DNA of 64,000 nucleotides, taken from NCBI GenBank assembly GCA_002391235.1, contig DGRX01000015.1, positions 1 to 64,000 of the forward strand. Direction: 5' to 3'. This document shows, piece by piece, positions 57,874 through 64,000 of this stretch. The position numbers and the translations under genes are program-made. The notes beneath the pieces were generated by a model. It was given only the letters and a program-made list of their open reading frames with translations, did no database searches and was not told where the DNA came from. Each line of letters begins with the position of its first letter. Positions within the stretch are counted from its first letter, which is position 1. This DNA comes from Treponema sp. UBA4377. GTDB taxonomy: Bacteria > Spirochaetota > Spirochaetia > Treponematales > Treponemataceae.

Positions 57874-58203
57874 TTATTCCTCCAATTTACATTCCAATTG
57901 AACATTTTGCGGAAACTCTTTGACAAGGCTTTCAAAGCCTTTTTGCAAAAAGTCCGCGGCGAACTTAAGCTCGGCCGCTGCCGAATCTCGGTCCGCCTTA
58001 GCTTCAAAAGCCAGCCGCCCTTTTACAGGCTCTTCGCCGCTGAAGCTGACCCCAGGCCTTTTTTCCAAGGTTTGCGCCGCAGTCCGCAACAAAACCGTAA
58101 CCGCCGCGCAAACTATGTCTTGGCCCTTTTTGTCAAAAAGCGCGTGTCCTTCCGCCTTGCAGGCAAGAAGCGACCGGCCTTTGACAAGCTGGATTTTTAT
58201 CAT
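57874..58203 (-). CDS. prp: Ribosomal-processing cysteine protease Prp (YsxB family)
   Basis: This 109-residue protein has the Prp active-site pair: GHA (His ~19) and DIVCAAVT (Cys ~32), with the AAxTxxL helix. Prp removes an N-terminal extension from L27 in Firmicutes and relatives. The gene lies between rplU and rpmA, its ATG sharing a base with the rplU stop (TAATG). L27 here has no extension to cut, so either Prp has another target or it has lost its role. Confidence 0.88.
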   Translation of the reverse strand: MIKIQLVKGRSLLACKAEGHALFDKKGQDIVCAAVTVLLRTAAQTLEKRPGVSFSGEEPVKGRLAFEAKADRDSAAAELKFAADFLQKGFESLVKEFPQNVQLECKLEE

Positions 58204-58514
58204 TACGCGATGATTTCGTCAACGCGAACGTTTGTGTATTGCTGTCGATGGCCGATCAAGCGGTGGTAGTCCTTCTTGCTCTTGTACTTGAAAACAAGAA
58301 CTTTCTTGTCGCGGAAAGAATCTTCCACTGTTACCTTAACCTTGGCTCCGCTTACATAAGGAGCGCCCACCTTTACATTGTCTCCGTCGCTGACAAGCAA
58401 AACTGAGTCAATGTCAATCTTGGCGCCCTTTTCAGCGTCGATTTTGTCAACTTGAAGCAAGGCTCCTTTTTCAGCCTTATACTGTTTGCCTTTGTATTCA
58501 ACAAGCGCGTACAT
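58203..58514 (-). CDS. rplU: Ribosomal protein bL21
   Basis: This 103-residue protein begins MYALVEYKGKQYKAEKGALLQVDKI, and its C terminus YKSKKDYHRLIGHRQQYTNVRVDEI is typical of L21. It opens the rplU-prp-rpmA operon. TGAGG lies before the ATG. Its leader of about 80 nt contains a short hairpin. Confidence 0.96.
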   Translation of the reverse strand: MYALVEYKGKQYKAEKGALLQVDKIDAEKGAKIDIDSVLLVSDGDNVKVGAPYVSGAKVKVTVEDSFRDKKVLVFKYKSKKDYHRLIGHRQQYTNVRVDEIIA

Positions 58515-58556
58515 ATTAAAACCTCAAAAAATAAATTTCATATAAAGCGCGCTTTG

Positions 58557-58631
58557 CCAGGCAAACGGGACGCCTGACAACCGCGTATTTATGTAGAGTT
58601 TATTTTATCAAATTTTGGCTAAATTAGTCAA
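58557..58631 (-). promoter_or_regulatory. rplU promoter and leader hairpin
   Basis: TTGACT (58626-58631), 18 bp, TAAAAT (58602-58607). The leader holds CAGGC / GCCTG (58558-58562 and 58572-58576). An L21-leader type autoregulation is possible but not shown. Confidence 0.55.
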
Positions 58632-58662
58632 TAGTTATAACAACTTTTGTAATAAAATAAAT

Positions 58663-58783
58663 TTCGCTTGCATTTACGCGGAAGCGCGCTATTGCAAAGC
58701 CCGCGAAGGCGGGCGGTTGAATATTTTCCTATAGCAAAAGCGCGCGAAAATTCGCTTGCATTTACACGGAAGCGCGCTATAAT
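58663..58783 (+). promoter_or_regulatory. Duplicated promoter of the ComFB gene
   Basis: A 30-bp sequence occurs twice (58663-58692 and 58751-58780) with one mismatch. In the right copy TTGCAT - 16 bp - TATAAT (58778-58783) lies 8 nt before the ATG. In the left copy the -10 reads TATTGC and is probably dead. Confidence 0.65.
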
Positions 58784-58791
58784 AAGTTGAT

Positions 58792-59541
58792 ATGAAAGTC
58801 ACTAATTTGATGGAAGACTATGTGCGCGCCCACGTAGACGACATGTACGAGCGTCTAAAGGCCGAAAACGTCAGTTGGCTAACTTGCGACTGCGAAAACT
58901 GCCGCATGGACACACAATGCTATGTTTTGAATAGAATTCCGCCCAAGTACACAATTTCGGGCAGAGGCGTGAACCACGCCCAAAACGAGCTCGAAACCGC
59001 CAAGCAAGTCATGGCGGACGTAGACATTTTGGTAATGGACGGCATCCGCTTGATAAGCGGCCAAAAGCGCCCCAACCATGATTCCGCCTATACAAGCGAC
59101 GCAGAGATTTTGAGCGGAAGGTTCCCCTTCTACTTCTTCCCGATTTTTTCGGGATCGGTTTACGACGGAACGACCTTTGAGTCCTTGTCAAACGCTGAGA
59201 TTACCATAAACTACAAGGGAAAGCCGGCAAAAATGCTCGACTCGACTTGGCAGAACCCATGCAAAACCTTTAAGGCCACCGAAGGCGGCTACACTTTCTG
59301 CGTTGAACCGGAAAAGGCCAAAAAAGAAGGGATCGCAAAAGACTTTAACTTTGAGCTTGTAATAATGGCTCCGGGCTACGAGACGATAAACTACGCCTTT
59401 ACGGTTCCTGTAACAAGCAAAATCCTTAAAGGCCCTGGAGCCCGCCCCACTTATTCGCTAAAGATCACGGACTTGTTCCTCTTTCCGCAAGGAATGGTCA
59501 ATCCGATGGAACGCTATCCGGTTCCCGGAGACGCGCAGTAA
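58792..59541 (+). CDS. ComFB-domain protein with extra C-terminal domain
   Basis: This 249-residue protein starts with a ComFB-like domain (~1-100: MKVTNLMEDYVRAHVDDMYERL, a Cys cluster CDCENCRMDTQC near 32-43, and LNRIPPKYTISGRG). ComFB proteins have been reported as c-di-GMP receptors in some bacteria, and the Cys cluster fits a metal site. The second half (~110-249) is a separate beta-rich region (AEITINYKGKPAKML, GYTFCVEPEKA, LVIMAPGYETINYAF) that I do not recognise. A GGDEF cyclase at 5.8 kb could supply the ligand. It is a single-gene unit followed by tRNA-Val. Confidence 0.72.
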   Translation: MKVTNLMEDYVRAHVDDMYERLKAENVSWLTCDCENCRMDTQCYVLNRIPPKYTISGRGVNHAQNELETAKQVMADVDILVMDGIRLISGQKRPNHDSAYTSDAEILSGRFPFYFFPIFSGSVYDGTTFESLSNAEITINYKGKPAKMLDSTWQNPCKTFKATEGGYTFCVEPEKAKKEGIAKDFNFELVIMAPGYETINYAFTVPVTSKILKGPGARPTYSLKITDLFLFPQGMVNPMERYPVPGDAQ

Positions 59542-59593
59542 AAAGGCGACCAAAAGGTTCCGCCAAAAAAATGGAGTTTTTTTGGCGGAAGCC

Positions 59594-59622
59594 TTGACAC
59601 GTTTTGGCTAATTTGATAGTAT
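59594..59622 (+). promoter_or_regulatory. tRNA-Val promoter
   Basis: TTGACA (59594-59599), 17 bp, TAGTAT (59617-59622), 13 nt before the tRNA. Confidence 0.7.
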
Positions 59623-59635
59623 TACATTCACTTAC

Positions 59636-59709
59636 GGACGATTAGCTCAGCTGGTACGAGCGTCTGGTTTACACCCAGAATGTCGGGGGTTCGATCCCCT
59701 CATCGTCCA
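59636..59709 (+). tRNA. tRNA-Val (TAC)
   Basis: This is a 74-nt cloverleaf. The acceptor stem is GGACGAT / ATCGTCC, the anticodon loop TTTACAC gives TAC (codon GTA), and the T arm has GGTTCGATCCC. CCA is not encoded. Confidence 0.95.
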
Positions 59710-59720
59710 AAGGCAAAAAA

Positions 59721-59747
59721 ACCGCTTCGATTGAAGCGGTTTTTTTT
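59721..59747 (+). terminator. tRNA-Val terminator
   Basis: The stem ACCGCTTC / GAAGCGGT (59721-59728 and 59733-59740) is followed by seven T. Confidence 0.85.
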
Positions 59748-59766
59748 GCGGCGCGACACACAGTAC

Positions 59767-62700
59767 CTATGCCGACTGCCTTAATTCAATCCTTGTCAGT
59801 TCATAAATTTCCTTTCCGCTTTGGGTCAGCTTGTAAAAGTCCGCGCGGCTTATGTCGCTCCAAGACTTGGGGCCGTAGCCGCCGCCCTGCCAAGGATCCA
59901 TCACAGAAAGCGTAGAGCTCTTGTAGTTTTTTTCGTCAGTGTAAGCCATGGAGTCAAAGAGAACGGAATGGCTGCCGTTGACTCTCATATGCGTAAAGTA
60001 AACTTCGCTTTCGTCGCGCGAGCTTTTTACAAGGCGGTCAAAAATGCTTTGCCGGTTGTCAACAAGCTTTCCGCCCTTGGCAATGTCAGCGTCCACCGAA
60101 AAGTCCTTTCCGTCTTTTTGCAGGTAGTCGCCGCCCGCGATTGCGTTGACGGCGTTCACGTAGGAGTCGCCATGCGTCAGGCAATTCTTTTGGGTCACGC
60201 CGTTATTGTCCGTTCCGTAAACAAACAAGTCTTGGTCTTTTAAAATTTCGTTGGCTTGGGCGAGCGTTCCGACATTGCCGGTAATCGAATAGGCTATGTA
60301 GGCTGCGGTTGCCAAAGTACAGCCGTAATTCTTTAAGTCAGTGTTGTAGGTTTCAGGCTCGTAGCCGTATTTTTCGTTTGCGACGCCTTCGACAATTTCC
60401 GACTCAGCCTTGGCGCGCGCGGCTTTTTCAAACTCCTTAATGCCGGCCTCAGTCACAGAGTCGCCGTTCTTCTTGCAATAATTTTTCAACTCCCGCGCCA
60501 CATAGCGGTCCACGGCGTTTTCCTTTGCAAGCTTGTTGTATTCTTCCATCGAAAGGCTTTGGCCCAAAAGGACGCCCCTGTTTTCCTCAACGTTTTGGAA
60601 CCATGGCTGCTCAAGCAATTGAGCGAGGCCCAATTTTTTTTCAGAACCGCCGGCTTTCGCTTGCTCTTGGGCGTCCGCGTAAATGGCGTATACGCCCGCC
60701 ATTCCGTTTTGCTTGTAGGCGGAAGCCAGAACTGCGAGCGAGTTTTTGTCCTGAACATTTTCCAAGTCAAAGTCCAACGCTTGGGAAGCGCGGGAAAGAG
60801 CGGACGAAACTTGAGCCATAGAAGACAAGGCGGCGTCCGACTTTAGCTTGTCTTTTGCCTTTTTAATTTCTTCCTCTGTGTACGCGGAACCGTCTGGCTT
60901 TTCTAGCTTGGAAAAATCGATGGCGTCAATCGCCGCTTCCTTGTCCAGGCCTTTTAGATTTTGCAAAGACGCCATGGCGGCTATCATCGCCTGCCCCTCT
61001 TTTCCTTGCGACAAAAGCGCCTGGTCCAAAATTATTGCGTCGTCCAAAGTCCGGCCAAACTTTGAGGAATCGGCGCCGCCCTCAAAAAGAAGCCGGCGCT
61101 TTTGATTGAACAAGTCCGAAGCAAGCTGGACATTATCCTTGCCTCCAGACATAGCCAAAAGATTGGAGGCGTTTAAAAGCGCCCGTTCTTCCTGGCTTCC
61201 TGACTTTAGGCCTGAGACTTTCGCCGCGTCGTTAACGCCTTTGCCGAAAGCGGCAAGGCTTTGCAGCGAAAGGTCCGCCCCGCCCCTTCCAAAGGCCGCC
61301 GTAAAATCGCCGCCTGAAATTCCAAGCTCCAACAAGCCTACGCCGCCAACGCTCAAGACATTCACCTTAAAGTCCCCGGTGGCCAAATAATTCAAGCCTT
61401 GCCCGGCAAGCGCTCCGATTGTGGAGTTCATCGATTGAATGTTTCCAAAGACATTTGAATTTAGCGCAAGGCCGTTTGCGTCCAAGTTGTTAAAGGCTCC
61501 AAGGCTTTGGCCCAAAAAGCTTCCGGCGGCGTTCGCAATCGCGCCCGCGTCAAGCCAGGAAGATGCGGCCCTATCCCAATCCATTTTTCCGCTGGCAAAG
61601 TCAAAGGCTTCCACATAATTTGAGGCGACATTGTTTAAATATCCGCCGGCCGCGTTTTGCATTCCTTTTAAAACCTGGCTTCCCGCTCCGCCATTAAAAA
61701 AGCCGGAAGAGTTTTTTAAGAAATTTCCCGCCGCGTTTCCCAGCGCGGAAACAGCCTTTGAAACGCCCGACAAAAGCCCTTGTTTCGCAAAGTCGGAAGC
61801 GACTTCGGCAAAGGACTTGTAGCCAAGCCCGACATCCAAGATTCCAAAGACTACGTCGTCAACATATCTTAAAGCGTAAAACGCGGGAAATGACGAAACG
61901 ATGTCAAAAACGACGCCGACAATATCCCTTATGGAAGGAAAGTTAAAGCCGTCAACACTCATAAGCTTTTGGCAGTAAATCGGTTTTTCAAACTCGGAAG
62001 CGGCGGCCGCCGACACGATGGAATTCCATTGAAAGTCAAGAAGAATTTTTCCGATTTGTCCAGAACCAAAATCCATCACATTGCTTTCGCGCGATTCCGT
62101 CGGATCGACATTTTGTTTAAAGACCGGAGCCCTTCCTATGTGCTCGTCAAGGCGGCCGCCGGATTTTTGGCTTGAAGGCGATCCAAAAATTTCTTCCGAC
62201 CAATCTTGGATTTTCTTTTGCGCTTCCTCCACCTTTTTCATAATGTAGAATTCGCTAGAGCCGGAATAAGCCGAAGCGTCCAAGTCGTATTTTGGCGCGG
62301 CGGCGGTAAAATATTCGTAACGGTGGACTTCTTGCCTTTTTCTGCTTACATTCAACACGGACACGTCAATTATGGCGTTTCGATGGATAAGGGAATCCAC
62401 TGAATAGCCCGCCTCTCGAACCATTTCCAACTCCCAATTTTCGACATACTTGTTCTTTTCCTTAATGCCGTCCAAACTATCCCTTACGCGTTTTTCAAGA
62501 AAGGCTTGGCATTGTTGGGCTGACGCTTTTGCCGCGCTTTCTTGCAGGCTTTTTTGCAATTCTCTTTGGGCCTTTAAGGCCATATCGCAGTCCTTGATCA
62601 ACGAAGCGTCCATTTTTTCAAAAAAGAATTGGGAATATGATTCGTTTTGCGCCGCGCTAACAAGGCTTTTTGTCAAATCCGCAAGGCGTGAAAATTTTTG

Positions 62701-64000
62701 CGGGTCGCAAATGGAATCGACATAACTTTCGCTTTTGCCGTCCTCGTCAAACGCCGACTTTAAGCTTTGGACTGTCGAATACGAAGCTTTCGGCTGCCAG
62801 CTTTCCGACATATACTGCCTAAAAAGCCAATCCTCTTTTTGATCCAAAAAATCCTTGTAATTCCGCTCCCATTCCTTGCTTGAATTTTCATAATTCAAGG
62901 CAAATTGCTTTTGCCAAGAATTGAAGGACAAGTTGATTTTTTCTTTGGCGGAAAGCCATTCCTCTTGAGCCGTGTCCAAAATAATTTTATTCTTGTCTTC
63001 CCAAAGGGCTCGCTGCTCGTCAAAATCCGCGTAAATGAACAAGCCCATGTTTTTTTGCTGGTCAAAGCGGTTTTTGTTTGAGTACGCGACAGCCTCTTCC
63101 GCCAAAGAATTGTAGAGGGCAAAAGCTTCGGCCATATAGTCTTCGGCGGGCCTATTCATTTTTGCAGGCATGCTTCTAATAAGGTCTTTTGAATAAAATG
63201 AAAGCAAGTCTTGATAATACGAAGCCTTGTCAAACGTCAAGTCGCCTTCTCTCATGGCGACAAAATTTTCAAGACTTTCCTTTTTGTCAAGATAGTTTTC
63301 CGCCAAAATCCCGCTCATTCTCTGCATCGCGCTTCTTATGTCGTAAAAGTCTTCTTTGGAGGAGAGCTCTTCAAAAAAATCCTTTAAGCTTTTTTGCGAA
63401 GTCTGGCTGTCGCGGATAGTCATAAAGTATGAGGAATTGACTCCCAAAGTTCCCAAGTCAAAGGCCTCTGCAAGCGAATTTTTAAAATTTTCCCAAGTTA
63501 TTTTTCCTTGGTCCAAAACTTTTTTTCCTGAGACAAGAACGTTCAGCTTTTCCCTTTCTTCCTTTTCTTGCTTTTTCGCCTTAAGCCAGTTTGCCTCCAG
63601 CTTTTGATAGTTGGAAAGCCGTTCCTCCAAGTTGATTTTGCAGCCGTTCCTTACCGCTTCCATATCGTCAGCGTAAGCGCGGAACTGGTTGGCAAGGGCC
63701 TGACAAGCGATGGCAAGCCCCAGATATAACGCGGCCTGCGGCGCGGCCCACGCCCCTATTCCAAAAGGAAGCGCGCAGATAAAGCTAAAGACGGCCGCCA
63801 TAGAAAAGAAAACCTTGGAGTTCTGATCATTCGTTGACTCTTCGCTTCGAACTCTTTTTAAAGGCTTTTCCATTGCGGCCGCAACAAACGCGTTCCTAAA
63901 GGCCTTGTCCAAATCCAAATTCTTGGACAGCGTTTGTTCCGAATAAAGAATGAATTTAGCGATGTCCTCCTCGCCTCCCAAAGAAATGACGCGGTCGTAG
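59767..64000 (-). CDS. Giant coiled protein with C-terminal C39-like cysteine peptidase domain (5' end beyond window)
   Basis: The frame is open to the right edge; at least 1404 residues are visible from a TTG at 63981, and in-frame sequence continues upstream, so the start is outside. Positions here count from 63981. A hydrophobic segment lies at ~58-95. Long Trp/Lys/Glu-rich coiled helices cover ~110-600 (KEWERNYKDFLDQKEDW). A glycine/alanine-rich hydrophobic region covers ~690-900. The last ~190 residues look like a C39_2/papain-type fold: YGCTLATAAYIAYSITG (Cys ~1221), GSHSVLFDS (His ~1338) and VMDPWQGGG (Asp ~1362). The layout recalls very long proteins of Leptospira and Treponema, and polymorphic-toxin-type proteins with a self-processing protease. 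No immunity gene is seen downstream. The function is unknown. Confidence 0.7.
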   Translation of the reverse strand, partial: YDRVISLGGEEDIAKFILYSEQTLSKNLDLDKAFRNAFVAAAMEKPLKRVRSEESTNDQNSKVFFSMAAVFSFICALPFGIGAWAAPQAALYLGLAIACQALANQFRAYADDMEAVRNGCKINLEERLSNYQKLEANWLKAKKQEKEEREKLNVLVSGKKVLDQGKITWENFKNSLAEAFDLGTLGVNSSYFMTIRDSQTSQKSLKDFFEELSSKEDFYDIRSAMQRMSGILAENYLDKKESLENFVAMREGDLTFDKASYYQDLLSFYSKDLIRSMPAKMNRPAEDYMAEAFALYNSLAEEAVAYSNKNRFDQQKNMGLFIYADFDEQRALWEDKNKIILDTAQEEWLSAKEKINLSFNSWQKQFALNYENSSKEWERNYKDFLDQKEDWLFRQYMSESWQPKASYSTVQSLKSAFDEDGKSESYVDSICDPQKFSRLADLTKSLVSAAQNESYSQFFFEKMDASLIKDCDMALKAQRELQKSLQESAAKASAQQCQAFLEKRVRDSLDGIKEKNKYVENWELEMVREAGYSVDSLIHRNAIIDVSVLNVSRKRQEVHRYEYFTAAAPKYDLDASAYSGSSEFYIMKKVEEAQKKIQDWSEEIFGSPSSQKSGGRLDEHIGRAPVFKQNVDPTESRESNVMDFGSGQIGKILLDFQWNSIVSAAAASEFEKPIYCQKLMSVDGFNFPSIRDIVGVVFDIVSSFPAFYALRYVDDVVFGILDVGLGYKSFAEVASDFAKQGLLSGVSKAVSALGNAAGNFLKNSSGFFNGGAGSQVLKGMQNAAGGYLNNVASNYVEAFDFASGKMDWDRAASSWLDAGAIANAAGSFLGQSLGAFNNLDANGLALNSNVFGNIQSMNSTIGALAGQGLNYLATGDFKVNVLSVGGVGLLELGISGGDFTAAFGRGGADLSLQSLAAFGKGVNDAAKVSGLKSGSQEERALLNASNLLAMSGGKDNVQLASDLFNQKRRLLFEGGADSSKFGRTLDDAIILDQALLSQGKEGQAMIAAMASLQNLKGLDKEAAIDAIDFSKLEKPDGSAYTEEEIKKAKDKLKSDAALSSMAQVSSALSRASQALDFDLENVQDKNSLAVLASAYKQNGMAGVYAIYADAQEQAKAGGSEKKLGLAQLLEQPWFQNVEENRGVLLGQSLSMEEYNKLAKENAVDRYVARELKNYCKKNGDSVTEAGIKEFEKAARAKAESEIVEGVANEKYGYEPETYNTDLKNYGCTLATAAYIAYSITGNVGTLAQANEILKDQDLFVYGTDNNGVTQKNCLTHGDSYVNAVNAIAGGDYLQKDGKDFSVDADIAKGGKLVDNRQSIFDRLVKSSRDESEVYFTHMRVNGSHSVLFDSMAYTDEKNYKSSTLSVMDPWQGGGYGPKSWSDISRADFYKLTQSGKEIYELTRIELRQSA

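Noticed and set aside
57621..58007. A longer L27 with a 45-residue N-terminal extension
   Set aside because: The extra part is the prp gene in another frame. A strong GGAGG site and ATG sit right at the standard L27 start.

Overview
This window looks like the chromosome of a spirochaete, most likely a host-associated Treponema. The assignment rests on gene content: a PEP mutase / phosphonopyruvate decarboxylase / fused nucleotidyltransferase-AEP transaminase operon, a Maf/DUF115 protein next to a SurA-like foldase, and a very large coiled protein resembling spirochaete-only families. It is inference, because no rRNA or other marker is present. Most of the DNA has moderate G+C with a strongly biased codon style. 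The first ~4.4 kb is visibly AT-richer and looks acquired.

Layout. (1) 1-4.4 kb, minus: a type I restriction locus, hsdR - fic - hsdS (cut by the window edge), with three spaced promoter repeats upstream of fic. (2) 4.5-12.2 kb: neuB, a PAS-GGDEF cyclase, tRNA-Gly, hisS, rnc, acpP, rpmF, then ~1 kb of non-coding composite repeats, then deoD. (3) 12.3-20.6 kb: an alpha-2-macroglobulin lipoprotein overlapping PBP1C. (4) 20.7-29.5 kb: a surface-glycan block with manC, three GT4 glycosyltransferases, a GDP-heptose pathway (hddA, gmhA, an hddC-gmhB fusion) and rmlC/rmlA. (5) 29.6-39.6 kb: a phosphonate operon comprising a CDP-glycerol-phosphotransferase-like protein, PEP mutase, phosphonopyruvate decarboxylase, a PntC-AEP transaminase fusion, a YidC-alkaline phosphatase superfamily fusion, and a coupled citramalate synthase. 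(6) 39.9-44.4 kb: leuB, a SurA/PpiD-like foldase and a Maf-like DUF115 protein. (7) 44.5-58.5 kb, minus: lepA, a trypsin-like lipoprotein, a repeat protein, tilS, then ispE-spoVG-tRNA-Gln-rplY, then rplU-prp-rpmA and obgE-nadD-yqeK-lcp-rsfS, plus a tiny, very acidic plus-strand protein. (8) 58.8-64 kb: a ComFB-domain protein, tRNA-Val, and a giant protein that runs off the right edge and carries a C39-like cysteine peptidase fold at its C terminus.

How the genes work together. Blocks 4 and 5 together make activated mannose, D,D-heptose and part of the dTDP-rhamnose pathway, and apparently CMP-2-aminoethylphosphonate. The best reading is a cell-surface glycan or lipoglycan decorated with phosphonate. 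The YidC-phosphatase-superfamily fusion (35316-38036) and the glycerophosphotransferase-like protein (29646-30911) are the candidates for assembling or transferring it. No literature or database search was possible, so novelty is unverified.

Two genome-scale signals stand out. First, many genes have a -10 hexamer ending only 6-10 nt before the ATG, often with a matching -35, implying leaderless mRNAs; other genes have normal Shine-Dalgarno sites. Second, the intergenic regions hold several families of structured repeats, one of which buries the RNase III start codon in a stem. No CRISPR array, insertion sequence, rRNA or prophage was seen.
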